DNA from: Mesotaenium endlicherianum
Taxonomy: Eukaryota > Streptophyta > Zygnematophyceae > Zygnematales > Mesotaeniaceae
Assembly (NCBI GenBank): GCA_009602735.1
Contig: WELA01012911.1
Location: 576,840-640,839 of the forward strand
Length of the DNA: 64,000 bases
Reading direction: 5' to 3'
Shown in pieces: positions 1 through 11,334 of this stretch. A program made the position numbers and the translations under genes. Positions within the stretch are counted from its first letter, which is position 1; every line of letters begins with the position of its first letter. Below the pieces are notes generated by a model. The model was not told the origin of the DNA, did no database searches, and saw nothing but the letters and a program-made list of their open reading frames with translations.

Positions 1-360
1 CATCCCCAAGGGTTAGCCACCGTGTCCCAAGGGAGGCGCACATGCCTCCTAGCCCCAGAAGAACGTGCCCCGACACTACGGCCTGACGCAAGAGCCCTGC
101 TGGTCCGGGAGCCCTCCACCTCTGGGTGTCGAATTGCGTCACGGAGATCTGGACAGCGGACAAGAACGGGAAGACCTTACGAGTAGCAGGTGCATGGCCG
201 CAGCATGTCAGCTGGCTTCCACGCATGCACGTGTTTGTACATGGTTGCCCAACACTCAGCAGCCCTGACAGGAGCTTCCAGCTCCCACCCACCAAGCCCT
301 GAAATGCCATGTTGTAGGGCGCGGTTTTGGATCTGAGATGGATGGAGGGAAGGGGTGAAC

Positions 361-3300
361 CTTGCGGCCATGCGTGGTGTGCAGCTTGGGGTACTTCTCC
401 ACCACGCCCCTCACAATCTCTGCCAGCTGGGCCCACTTCTGTAAAACCTCACACACGCACACTCACAAAAGGAGAGAGGGAGAGGAAGAGAGAAGGGGGG
501 GGAGAGAAACATACACAAGGAAACAAAAGGACCTTTGAGCACAAGGATGGATCAGGCCCAGCTTACAGCCGCCCCGCAGCGAATTTTTCATTCCTCTCCA
601 CTTCAAGGCTGAAAATTTTCACTAATCCTTATTCCCACTTCCATTTCACTCGCGTAGGGTGCATCCAGGCTCTGCTGGTGCATTCTAGGAGAAGCCGCGA
701 GGGCCACAAGCTGCTCGGGCAAGGACTCCGCCTCCAGCCACCCCCACCCCCCAAGAAAAGGTCTGCATGATGAGTGGGCCAAGGTCCCACAGCGCACTGC
801 AGGCATGTAGACAGGCTTGCAGAGATGCTTCATAGAGCCCAGCCTCGGGCATCTGTTATTACCCAGCAAGAGGTTGCATACGTAAGGTACGGCCGTGGGA
901 GGGAAGAGGAGAGAGGGGGAAGGGAAAGGAGGGGGACCACAGGCCGAGCCGGCTGCGGCCGTACCTCTTCTTTGACTCGCCTAAAGTGGACGCTGACGCA
1001 GAACTTATTGTTCTCCACCCAGGCGCCTTCCACCACCTTTGTGCTCTCCGCTAAGCGGGAGTGGACCTGCAGCATCAGAGCAAGACAGCTTCTGTTCAGC
1101 CGCGCATACTAGCAATCCCTCCTCACTTTCCTTCCAAGCCTGACTAAGCAATACCCAAGAAAGAACAGAGCAGCCCTCCTCCCCCCATCAGGCAAGCCCT
1201 CACTCCCCTTCTCCTCTGCAACGGCAGTCAAACTAAAAGCCCGCTACACCAATGTGCTCTCTAGGCCTTCTCACATCATTGCCCCATGGCTAAGGAGGTA
1301 GCAAAATCTGACTTACTCTCGGCGTGTGATGGCCAGGACCTTGGATGCACAGCACAGGCCAAGCTATACGAGCCGGACGGACGGTCAACCACACAGTGTA
1401 CCAGCGCACTCACATGTTTCTTTCGAGGCACCTGCTATCATCCCTAGCCATCGTAAGAGCCTTGCGCCAGGACCAGACAGCAGCCAGCTGCTGCACTTAA
1501 TAGCCGCTGGTTGCTGTTGCCCGACCAGGGCTCACTACAGTAGCATGTCTTGAGCATACTCCGAACCAGGGTGTGCCATCTGCTGATTAGCGACCATCTT
1601 TTTCATTCGAGGTGAAAGAGAGAACGCACATCTTCCGGCTGAATGTTCACAAAAGTTTTGTCACACAGTGGGCTGGTGTGCACCTGCCATGTATATGGTA
1701 TGCTGGCCCACAATCGCCTCTCCCCCTTCCCCCGCCCCCCGAACAAAAGTACGTTGTTTCCTACTTGCACTTTCGAGGGTTGCAATGACAAGAGGGTCCT
1801 GTTGAGGGCAGGTCGGAGGGCTAGGGGGTGGAGTGCTACTGGCTGGCGTACCTCATCCATGATTAACACAAACTCACTTGCGGGCTGGAAGAGCACGACG
1901 TCATTACCCTGCAGGACAGATGTGCAAAACACACGCTCAACGGTACGTCTGAGAGGCCATGCAAGACCATCACTACAGGGCTTGGAATGAACGCAAGGAG
2001 GATAGAAGACTGTCGAACACTCGGTGTGCAAAGTCCAGGACACGCCACCCCTGCCGAGGAGTTCGCCGTGCATGAATGGGCCTGTGCTGAGCCAATCTTG
2101 AGGACACATGACCAGACACCCTCGCCTTCCAATAGGCTGATAAACCCCTCCCTCAAACAAAACTACTGAAGCGACGCTCTCCAATGCTGCAAATTTCAGA
2201 GATCTGGAAAATGTTGCGCTTGACTTTCATGTTCTGTGGGGGGAAAACACAAAGTATGTGGAATTAATTGCGCAAGTTGTAAGCCCACAAGTAGTTGCGT
2301 ACTTCAAACAGCACGTGCTCCTTTGCCGCGAGGGATACCAAAAACCATGTATAAAAGTTGGTGCTTGCAGGGCATGTTCGGCATCAGGAAGCTAGAAACC
2401 TCGGTCAAACAGAATCTTGCAAAGGCTAAAGTCAGCATCTTCAGGCTTGTCGGGCTAGTGGCTAGTTGGAAATAGAAATGTCTAAAGACACCATAGACAC
2501 CAGACTAGGACCATGTAGTGTGTTAGCCTCCACTGCCTTCTTCAGAACAGAATCAGATTGCTACGAAGTTGGTGTGAGCAGTAGCATCTGTGCCTGACAA
2601 TCTCTCTCTAGGGAAAACAAGCAGACTAGCGCCAAGGCTTGGCTTATTTTGCACACATTATTCCCCAGCTTGACAGACACGGAGCAGCTCGCGGCATTGG
2701 AGGGCATACTTTGGCTGAACTCTAAGCATACAGAGAGACAAACCAGCATGCAACACCTTGTTGTTGGTAGAGGCTGTTCCATTGGCTCTAAAACCGTTGG
2801 AGCCAGCTCGAGGGCCCATGATATCCATTCCATGACTCCCCGCATAGTACAGTTCTGCTAACTGTACAAAATCAAAAACCTGCATAGGAGGACGACGACG
2901 TGTTAAACTACACAGCGCCATCGTGAGTCATCCTGCAGAAACTTTGTACTTGCTACAACCTTCCCGAGCATGTATCTCCAGCAGGAACCTCAAAGACACG
3001 GTACAAGTTTGTAAATGGTTCAAGAACAACAAGAGTACAGGCCGAAAGGTGGAAGAGCTCGGCAACTGGACCCCCACTATCCTCAACTGAAAATATGACC
3101 TGGATTTAGACTATGTGTACGAGAAATGAAACTGCTCCAGGAGTTGATATATAAGTGGTACTGCATGCACAACCAGTACACCAGTTGTGTCTTGCCAGGA
3201 GAATGTCTCACCTTTTCTCTTCCTCGGCCAGTAATTATTGCTGTCGGAAAGTGGGATGCCACATCTTTCACTGCAGCTCTCATCTGTCATGGCATAGAAG

Positions 3301-4611
3301 AACTGCAACTGCGAGTCAGAACATGGAGCCATCTTCTGCAGATTAGTTACTGCCCGAAGTTCTCCTGCTGCTGCTGGCATAAGCTCTTGCCACTTCAGCA
3401 CTAGGAAGCACAATGCAGAGGATGAACAAAAGACCTGAATCCTTGATAGGGAAGGAACCCATTGACAGGCTGCCTTTCTAGCATGACCAAGGGATCAGCA
3501 GTGTAATACCCTTCTGCAAGTTTTTAGCGTGCAATATATTCAAGCCATTGAAAGGATCAAAACATCCACACCCATGTAACAACAGAGCTGCCACCAAACA
3601 AAGTCGAGAGTCCTCGCAGGGACCTGGATTCACAGAACAAGCAAGACTCCTTCAGACTCATACATGTCACCTAATCCCCTCACAATTGCCTAAGCGTAAA
3701 CTTACAGTTTCTGACATAAAAGCCTTATCAGGGTCCTCCACAATGGGGGATAGCGTGCCATCATAATCAAGAAACACGGCCACCTTCTTCCCCTCTGCAA
3801 GTTCCATCAGCTTTTCGAAGCTCTCCAAAGCAGATGGATGGCTCGTCTGCTCAGTAGGAAGAAGCGCCCCTATATGTCTATATCAGGCACAGTTCCCATG
3901 ACGCACTTATTTTTCACGGCCTCCGGCACACATATGCCACCATCAGGAGTCGACTAATGAGGAACATACATAGTGTAGGGGCTGGCCTTAGGAACCAGAA
4001 AAGGAACTTGCAAACGCTCTCGAGGCTGTTTTGGCTTAATGAGATGGAGTTTGTACCGTGCAGATTCCATGACGTTCTAGCGGGCTTAAACAAATAATTG
4101 AAAAACAACTAGCAACTAGCAACTATCCTCATACAGATACTGATACGGTTGATCCCTATATACTATCACTTGTCTAAATGTAACCTGGAGACCTTAGACG
4201 TGTATATTCACAGGTAGGTTGACCAACTTTCTCAACTTCAAAGGATATGACAGGAGTGAAGTAAAGCCCACTGCCATCGTGTACGTCAGAATCATATGCC
4301 AAACCTTCCAAGTTCTATTATACATTGCCTCGCCCATAACAAGTGCAGTGGCTTTGATTTTCTTTACGTTCAGAAAGGCACAGCAGCCTTATTTCTGCTT
4401 ATGCCTACAGCTAAAGCTCTGGACAGCTTACCCTCCAAGCTCGGTATTGGGCCTGCATGGCATCCTCCCCATATAAGCTAACGTCATTGTCAATACCATC
4501 CACTCTCGGGGGAGACTGTGCTCTCATGGCTTCCAGACTTCCCAAACTGCCATTAGGCTTGAGCTTGTTCGAATACTTGCTTATGAACTGAGGCTCTGAT
4601 TCGGTGGCCAT
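361..4611 (-). CDS. TPP: trehalose-6-phosphate phosphatase, partial, 7 exons
   Basis: The product dephosphorylates trehalose-6-phosphate to trehalose, the second step of trehalose synthesis and a sugar-signalling node in plants. Exons on the minus strand are 4432-4611, 3706-3846, 3212-3283, 2757-2879, 1852-1908, 970-1071 (approximate to 3 bases) and 361-438, all joined in phase 0 at GT..AG borders. Together they encode about 251 residues. Exon 1 starts at the ATG at 4611 (an in-frame TAA lies upstream) and contains '[12 protein letters not shown]'. Exon 2 carries HAD motif I, '[19 protein letters not shown]', with the two catalytic Asp. Exon 3 has 'FPTAIITGR', exon 4 '[14 protein letters not shown]', exon 5 'LFQPASEF', exon 6 '[13 protein letters not shown]' and exon 7 '[13 protein letters not shown]', all in plant TPP order. 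The last part, including the HAD GDDxTDE motif, must lie left of the window. An extra upstream exon cannot be excluded. No frame break was seen, so it is probably functional. Confidence 0.93.
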
Positions 4612-5689
4612 GCCCCTCACACGTGCAGCGATCAGACTCGTACAACCATCATAATCCAGTAACAGCTCTTAATCCCGATAGGTTGACCAATTATGCCTAG
4701 AAGATCAGATCAAAGTGGCGATGGCTTTTTCTCGCCCTTGATAGGACAGATTCTTGATGGTAGAAAGTGGGCTCTCATTCGGCTGATATGATTACAAGTG
4801 CAAACCCTTAGGGCTCCTGAAGACCTAGCTCACAAAAGGACTCCACTGACAGTGGCAATAGTTTTGAAATAACATTAGATAAGTTTTTATAAACGACCAA
4901 TCCGCAATATGCACACCCAATTGTAGGGAACGACTTGAGTAGCTTTTGATAGTCCTGCAAAGGTAGATATAACTCGCCCTCGAGTGCAGAAGAGTTCTAA
5001 GTGACTACGGGCCATGGTAACTGGTCGGATAGAAGTACACGACGATGCCGGACTGTGGGCTACTCGGTTAATCTGGAAAATTTTGATCGCCCGGATCGAA
5101 GCGGGGGCATTATAGTCTTCCACCTGGGAACGATCCTTGGTCCTGGCAATCAATGGCATTGCATGAGGATTGACTCCGCCTGGCGAACCGGACGGCGACG
5201 ACGCCGCGCCTTCATGCAGGCGCCCCGGTCTCATCAGTGAAGCGAAGAGGCGGCCGAAGTGGTACCTGAGCCCACCCGGTCCATCATTGGCGCATCCCGA
5301 ATTCCTGGTTCAACTTCCGCTTCTGCAGCTGCTTTCCCATGCAGTTGTGATTCGGGACTCGTGATCTCAATCGCACTCAATAAGCGTCATGATCGCCGGC
5401 GCTAGTTGGATGGAGTTGGATGTTTTGTTTGCACGGGCTACGGCTAATCTGTTTTTCTGACTCATTGCATGGCGCTATTATCGATGACCAATATGTTTGG
5501 GCTTTTCCAAAAACGAATTCTTGGCACAATTTTAATAGACAATATTGGAACTAAAATAGTGCTTAATCAACCCTTTACTTAATGTTTACTGGGCAAATTG
5601 TCGCGACTTATAGCTTTTGGACGGTGCGGCACGCGTGGCAAAAATCACGGCAACCTCGAGTACCAACAGTCAACTATTAATCCACCGAC
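4612..5689. other. intergenic DNA upstream of TPP
   Basis: This holds the presumed promoter and 5' UTR of TPP. I see no convincing coding exon. A GC-rich patch at about 5130-5260 gives a minus-strand open frame that resembles nothing I know and sits in otherwise AT-rich DNA; it could be an old transposon remnant. Confidence 0.4.
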
Positions 5690-6530
5690 CAACCCTGACA
5701 TGTCAACGTTGAACGTAAGTTCAGCCGGTCGCACGTGAGTCGTGACTACAACCAAACCCGATTAACCCTACAGTCTGGAATGGGTGGGCGTTAACTAACT
5801 AGGTCAACTATGAGGTTGACCCCACGAGAGCTTGCAAGAGCCACGTTTGCAGCAGCCAAGTCAGGCAGAGCTAAGCAAGGGCCACGCCAGCAAATGCCAA
5901 GTCAAGCAACGCTGGAATGACAGGCCAACTCAGCCCATGGACCATTGGCTTTATGGTCACAACAAAGGCGTGGCTTGAAAATCCACGTCAGCGTGCTGTT
6001 ATGCGCAAGAATTACGAGGCTGGCATGCATGCCAACCTGACTCGACATAAGTCAAGCGAAGGTAACTTCAAGAGTGCAGGCATACAGGTGCTTGGATAAG
6101 ACACGAGCCTTGCACACTTCTCTCATTTTTCTCTCACATTTTCTAGGGAAGAAGAAGGGAGGAGGAGAAGAGAAGAAAGGAAGGAGAAAGAGGAGGGCGC
6201 AAGGAGAAGGAATTTCCAAGGCCACAAGAAGCTCAAGAAGGCACGCCTTTACAGACGCTTGATGATTCTTACTCTGTTTCCATGCTTTGTACAATAGAAA
6301 GTTTAGGATCAAGGAGTCCCCAGGAAGGAATTTTTGCTTGAAGGAAGTGAAGCTCGCATATACGGTTTTGTTAGGAGATTCGAGTGCAAGATGTGGACAA
6401 ACACCACGAGCGTGCAAAGATGTAATGAAACAAATTATGTGCAATGTGACGTGCCTATCTCTGTTGACGTCCTCTTCAAGTGTGTTGGTGGCCTGCACGT
6501 GTATTGTTGACAAAGTCGATTGTTGACTGT
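5690..6530 (+). repeat. dispersed repeat D, copy 1
   Basis: This stretch resembles the reverse complement of about 34150-34990. Shared landmarks are a purine-rich block (6140-6240 here), a block beginning near 6090 that contains 'ACGAGCCTTGCAC', and 'CAAACACCACGA' near 6400. The purine-rich block opens frames on both strands, but the conserved part is low-complexity and no domain is visible. It is probably an untranslated part of an old transposable element. The family A solo LTR is inserted at its right edge. Confidence 0.45.
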
Positions 6531-7230
6531 TGAAATGAATCAACTTACCAAAAAGCGATTAATAATTAATAAAAGATCTTTATATCAAGAAGTAATTTTT
6601 ATGGTATTTTTTGGTTAACTTATTAATCAGCAAAAGACCACACGACTAGCGTAAGCAATATTCATAAGTCAAATGGAAGTAAACGAGCATCAATCATGCA
6701 ATCAGTAAACTCATACATAAGCAAGGCTAGAAGATAGTTCGCATCAATGGCTTCTCGCCTTGGATTCAGCTTTCTCTCAATAAGCAATACAAGAGAGTTG
6801 GCCTCCTTTCCAAATGCCGAACTCGAGGGCAATACCTAGCATATGTACATGGAATGAGTTTACTGTTCAACGGCAAGTGCAATGGCACCGCATACCCGGA
6901 GTTAACCACGTCGGTAGGACCTCGGCTAACCAAATCCAGAGCCATCTCCCATCATCCCGAATCGCCATCCACCTTAAGGGTGTCATTTGGCCACTCATCT
7001 AGCATACCAAACTTAGATGCATAACTAGGCAGTTCATTGACACCGAGTACGGCAGTCAGCTGACTGTCAAAGAATGTGTCAGCACGCCTGTTGCTCTCGG
7101 CTGAGTCATTAAATTGAATATTACTAAAAGTATAGCAAACTTAATATTAATTAAAGTTTAAAAGATTGAACTTATGTAACTCTTATATTCAAATGAATAT
7201 TACATCTATCCAATATATTGATTCAATACA
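6531..7230 (-). mobile_element. family A solo LTR (A1)
   Basis: This is a 700-bp LTR in minus orientation. On the element strand it begins with a variant of TGTAATGAATCAG and ends in TTCATTTCA. It is flanked by the direct repeat ACTGT at 6526-6530 and 7231-7235, the 5-bp duplication expected of Ty3/gypsy integrases. No internal region remains, so it arose by recombination between two LTRs. Short ORFs inside it recur in every family A LTR copy and are not genes. Confidence 0.9.
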
Positions 7231-7566
7231 ACTGTCGACTTGTGTCGGTGGCTGGTCAAGTAACGTTGACTGCAAAATCTTAGTGATTTGGAACGCTAGC
7301 AAAGGCCAACATACGAATGCGTAAAGCAAGGTCAAAGTCGGCCTTCCTAGGTTGACTGCCGACACACGTGTGGCTCGGCTTGGGCGATGGTCCCGACCTA
7401 ATGAGTAATGACAGCTGTTGTGCATTATGGGGTCGGGCGCGTCTGATCGATATAAGCAACACACAAGTAGGCAAGCAAGGTTTGCTATAGTGGAAAGCAA
7501 CAATGCATGTGGCCTTAAGGCCAAAAGAAGTTCAACTGTCAAATGTTTTAATCCTCCTCCCAGCTC

Positions 7567-8085
7567 TCAACCTCCAGCTGATGAGTTGAGAATGCTACCG
7601 CTAGCTAACTCAGAGCAGTCACTACAAAACCAGTCTCCAGCGGGGACGCGCTCCAGGGGGGGGTCGAGGCAGCCGATGTGGAAGCCGAGGTTGCAGCTGT
7701 CGCAGAGCAGCATCCTGGCCTCCTTGCTAGAACTGTGGTAGATTTGGCACGCCCAGTCCTTCGGCGGCCGCGCATCGTGGGAACGAACCTGCACATCCAG
7801 GTAAGGAAGGTGGCATGCACCACAGTTCTTCGTGTGGTCCTTGTGAGGACGGCCATCTGCGCCTTCCAGCTCCAGTACGCCTGACGCCAAGACACGCTTG
7901 ACGCGCAGGATGATTGGCGAGCTGCTGGTGTCGAGGGTGTTCTTTGTCTGACGTTGCAGGTACACGAAGTCACCTGCGGAAAATTGCAACACCCGAGGAC
8001 GATAGGCTCCCTCACGAGTCATGGCATACCTCAGCGTGTCGCGATGCTGAGCGATATTGAGGTTGTCCATGGCCATGGGCATCAA
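7567..8085 (-). pseudogene. element F integrase C-terminal region with PHD finger
   Basis: This open frame begins with the integrase C-terminal barrel ('FSAGDFVYLQRQ', 'ILRVKRVLASGVLEL') and ends in a PHD-type zinc finger: 'MLLCDSCNLGFHIGCL' and 'DWFCSDC' give the second Cys pair, His-Cys and last Cys pair of the Cys4-His-Cys3 pattern. The first pair reads 'ACQIYHSS', in which the second zinc ligand is Tyr (TAC, one G to A step from Cys TGC). PHD fingers read histone H3 tails. A PHD here takes the place that the chromodomain holds in families A and B, suggesting a role in choosing the integration site. It is in frame with the integrase C-terminus but now only a fossil. Confidence 0.8.
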
Positions 8086-8088
8086 CCG

Positions 8089-9377
8089 CTAGAAAAGTTC
8101 TGCACGCTGCCCGATAAGAGCACTCCATGTCTCAGGACTGTCCAAGTCCAAGACGCTCTTAGCCACTATCCTCGCTGCGGCGGGCACGATCAACTGGCGT
8201 CCATAATACAGAAAGTAAGGTGAATGCAAGGCAAAGGAGGCCTGGCGATTAAAACTGTATCCCATAGCCAGCCGTGGGAGTGCGTCGCCCCAATGGGTGC
8301 TGTCGCGGGTCAAGCAATTCTTGCGCAACCCTAGCTTGACGGTCTGCACCATGCGCTTTGCAAGGCCATCAGCCTGGGGATGATCGCAGAAGGTGGTGCG
8401 GTGGTCGATCATGGAACGCTCCAGCAGCTTCTGAAAGCTGCCCTGGAACTCCTTGTCCTGGTTGGTCAGCACCTCAGCGCAGCCGCCAAAGCGGCTAAGG
8501 ACCTGATCAAGGAACGCCTGGGCGATCCCCTCACTGGCCTTGCTAGGCAAGGGCACGAGCTGATCCACTTGGACAAGTGCTCGATCATCACCAAGACGTA
8601 GAGGTTGCCTTGGCGGGAGTTGGGCAACTCCCAAGCCAAGTCCAATGACCACCTGTACAACAGCCCCTGAATGGAAAGGGGGCTGAGAGCAACAGTGCAC
8701 GCTGTGAAGCTCGAGCACACACGGTCGCAGAGAGTGCAACTGCTGACGACGTCGGCCACAACCTTAGCCATGCCATGCCACCAGTACTCAGCCTGGAGAA
8801 GGTTGAGAGTGCGCTTGACACCAAAGTGTCCAAGGGCCTCATGCACTGTGCGCACCAGCTGACTGCGTATAGCGGGCTCAGGTACCACCAAGACGGAGCC
8901 GTCGGCCATCACGCACCTCAGCCGCCCCTCCATGAAGACAAAGTCCCGGCTGCGCTTGAGGACGCGCTCGCGATCCCTCGCGTTGATGCCTGGCGCTAAC
9001 TCCTTAGCGGCAACGTACTGCAGCAACACAGCATCGTCCCATACGTCCTCGGGCCCGCACTGCCAGTTGACCTGCTCTGTTGCTGCGGCCAATGCCAGAC
9101 GCCGCGTGTTGATCACCACCATATCGCGGTCAGTGAGCCCTGCTGGCCGTGCATTGCTGTCCACAGTGAAGGCTAAGAAGGCTGCAGCATGCCAGGCCAC
9201 TGGCTCGTCCTCATCGTGGCGGGCCATGATCAAGTCCCTAGAAGAGGGCAGTGGGTTATGACTGAGGCCGTTGGCGTCCATGTTGATCGAGCCCGGGCGG
9301 TGGTGTACGTCCAATGTGTACTCCTGAAGAATGAGTGCCCACCGCGCGTACTTGCCTGTGAGGCGCTCCGACATCAT
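8089..9377 (-). pseudogene. pol: element F RNase H tail and integrase
   Basis: The first part, 'ALILQEYTLDVHHRPGSINM', is the end of RNase H. The integrase zinc-binding HHCC module follows ('HEALGHFGVKRTLN' and 'CTLCDRVCS'). The catalytic core is decayed: the block around the second Asp reads 'TNQDKEF' in place of SDRGxEF, and the third block reads 'HPQADGLAKRMVQ' in place of HPQTDGQTERxN, so the catalytic Glu is gone. The tail 'YSFNRQASFALHSPYFLYYG' is typical of gypsy integrases. The frame is broken near 8600. Confidence 0.87.
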
Positions 9378-9379
9378 GA

Positions 9380-10620
9380 GCCACTTCAGCGGTTAATGGT
9401 CGGTAACGAGACGGAAGTGGGTGCCGTAGAGGTAGTGCCCGAAGTGCACGATAACCCAGATTGCTGTCAAGCACTCCCCCTCGTAAGAGCCATGGTTGGC
9501 CTCGGCGCGGTTGTTGCTGCGATTGGCGTACGCCACCATGTGCTCGAAGCCGTCGTGCTTTTGCACCAGCACTGCTCCCGGCCCTGCCTGCGACCAGTCG
9601 CTGTGGAGGATGAAGGGCTTGGTGTGGTTGGGCCGCCGCAACACTGGAGCGCTCATCAGCAGCTCCTTTAGCTTGTTGAACGTCGCCTGCTGCTCTGTCC
9701 CCCATACGTAGGCCATCCCCTTCTGCAACAGGTCGTTGAGTGGCTTAGCGAGCTCGCTGAAGCCAGGCACGAAGCGGCGGTAGTAGTTGGCGATCCCCAG
9801 AAAGGCCCTCAGCTGCGAGATGTCGGTCGGCGGCGAGATGCCTGTGATGGTCAAGATCTTGGCCAGCTGCGGCGCCAAGCCACTGGAGGAGAGGAGATGC
9901 CCAAGGTACTCCACCTCGCGGGTCTCAAAGGTGCACTTGCCTGGATGGCACTTGAGCCCAACGGCCTCCAAGCGGTCCAGGACGGCGGTAATTAGTGCCA
10001 CGTGCTCCTTGAACGTCTCTCTAAAGACGAGCACGTCATTGAAGTAGCACCGGGCAAAGGCTAGCCCTGCCAGCTCCTTATCCATGACTCGTTGGAAGGT
10101 GGCTGGAGCGTTCTTCAGCCCGAAGGGCATCACTCTCCACTCGTAGAGGCGCTGTGCCCCTCAGAACGCCGTCTTGTGCTGGTCCTCCTCCGCAACAGGT
10201 ATCTGGTTGAAGCCCTGCCTCAAGTCCAGCACCGAGAACCAAGTGCACGTGCCAATGTCATCAAAGATCTCATCAGGGGTAGACATAGGATATATGTCCT
10301 GCTCAGTGACCTCGTTCAGCTTACGATAGCCACCGCACATCCTCTTCTCAGACCAGGTGCTTGAGGCCTCCTTCTTTGCCGACATGACCGTGGGGGCCGC
10401 ATAGGTAGAGGAGGACTCCCGGATAAGCTGGTTGTCCACTAGCTTGCCTGTCTGCGCGTGCGTTGATCAGGCTGTCTTATAAGTGAGTATAGCGGTAGCG
10501 CTTCTGGAAGATGGGCACGTCGGATGTGAGGCGGAGCCTCATGGGGTCGCCAGTGTAGCACCCTGAGTTGTACATGCCGCTAGCAAAGCAGGCGCTGCGC
10601 CGAGCATCCAGCATCACTGT
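9380..10620 (-). pseudogene. pol: element F reverse transcriptase and RNase H
   Basis: The RT starts with a segment ending 'DVPIFQKRYRY', then 'YAAPTVMSAKK', 'GYRKLNE', 'FSVLDLRQGFNQIPV' and 'MPFGLKNAPATFQ', the standard Ty3/gypsy order. The catalytic box, usually [YF]xDD, reads 'CYFNDVLVF': one Asp is replaced by Asn, so polymerase activity is expected to be lost. 'EYLGHLLS' and 'RAFLGIANYYRRF' follow. RNase H begins at 'ILHSDWSQAGPGAVL', where the usual TDAS has become SDWS. Stops and at least one indel (near 10450) break the frame. Identification as RT is secure; the element is dead. Confidence 0.9.
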
Positions 10621-10999
10621 CAGCTGCGCTGCCTGCTCCGCGGTACGGGTCCCCCCCAGCTTCCAAGTGGGGTCTGCTGGGGACGAGGTCTATCCTGCAC
10701 CTGCCGTATCCTCTCCTGATGCAGAATCCTGTCCCGTTGCTGCCGTGGCGGAGACCATACGCCTTGCGCCTGCTGCTGGCACCTGTCCTGCGGCTGCCAA
10801 CTGCCCTGTAGGAGCCGCCTGCAGGCGTGCAGGAGAAAAAAGAAAGGGAGAACGGTGCAGCTCCTTGGGCCGCTGTGCCTCCTTCCTCCTCCTTCCCGCC
10901 CCCAGCGGGCCAGAGTCGAAGCTGGATGCAAGAGGCGCTTGGTAAGGGCGACGAAGCGGTGCCTGTCGTGTGGGCCCCTCTCGCTAAGACCGCCAGCGG

Positions 11000-11334
11000 G
11001 TGCCTGGCGTAGGGCGGGTGCCGTCGTCGTCGGAGGAGCTGTCATCGGGCTCGTCCAGGCGGCGGGGCAGCTCTAGATGACGGGCCTCTGCGTAGAGGGG
11101 CGTCAAGGCCTGCGTTTGCAAAAGGAGCCAAGTCAAGACGTTGGCATCTATGGCTTGCCCCAACAGCTAAATGCGGTTGACCTCGGTGAGGCCATCTACC
11201 GGGGTCAGGTGCGGCGGGAAGCCCATGGCGCGCTCCATCTCCACAGCACGCGGGCGCTTGTAGAGGCCGGTGGAGAGGTCGATGACCATGCCGCGGGCCG
11301 CGCCAACATAGGTTGCGCTGTTGTAGAGGTTGAC
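11000..11334 (-). pseudogene. cytosine-5 DNA methyltransferase C-terminal fragment inside element F
   Basis: The frame contains 'TGLYKRPRAVEME', then 'RAMGFPPHLTPVDGLTEV', then, after a TAG, 'LLGQAIDANVLTWLL'. This matches the arrangement of C5-methyltransferase motifs IX (RP..E) and X (a Gly-rich LLGxA.. segment that closes the SAM-binding fold), with the GFPxxxT block between them. The catalytic PC and ENV motifs would lie upstream and have been removed at 11334. An acidic run (EPDDSSSDDD) follows. The same frame continues without a shift into the pre-RT segment of F, so the methyltransferase was part of the retroelement polyprotein. Type (DNMT3-like or other) cannot be settled from this fragment. 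Three in-frame TAG codons interrupt the frame between the fragment and RT, one of them inside motif X. Confidence 0.72.

Larger units (their letters stand above)
7236..11334 (-). mobile_element. retroelement F: methyltransferase-RT-RNase H-integrase-PHD, decayed
   Basis: This is a degenerate Ty3/gypsy-like polyprotein on the minus strand. In reading order it holds the C-terminal part of a cytosine-5 DNA methyltransferase (to about 11150), an acidic then low-complexity linker (about 11130-10620), RT (about 10600-9700), RNase H (about 9650-9290), integrase (about 9050-8150), and a basic linker with a terminal PHD finger (8085-7567). Base composition is much richer in GC than in the other elements. 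The 5' end is cut at 11334 by a family A LTR, so the methyltransferase N-terminal half, any gag and the 5' LTR are missing. No LTR of its own was recognised at either end. Region 7236-7566, after the last stop, holds no recognisable gene and may be its 3' UTR. Confidence 0.8.

Noticed and set aside
4887-5234. 115-codon minus-strand ORF upstream of TPP
   Set aside because: No recognisable domain and no splice signals linking it to TPP exon 1; possible upstream exon but unsupported.
6052-6543. 163-codon ORF on the minus strand in repeat D
   Set aside because: It is driven by the purine-rich block; the related copy at 34150-34990 does not preserve the frame and no domain is visible.
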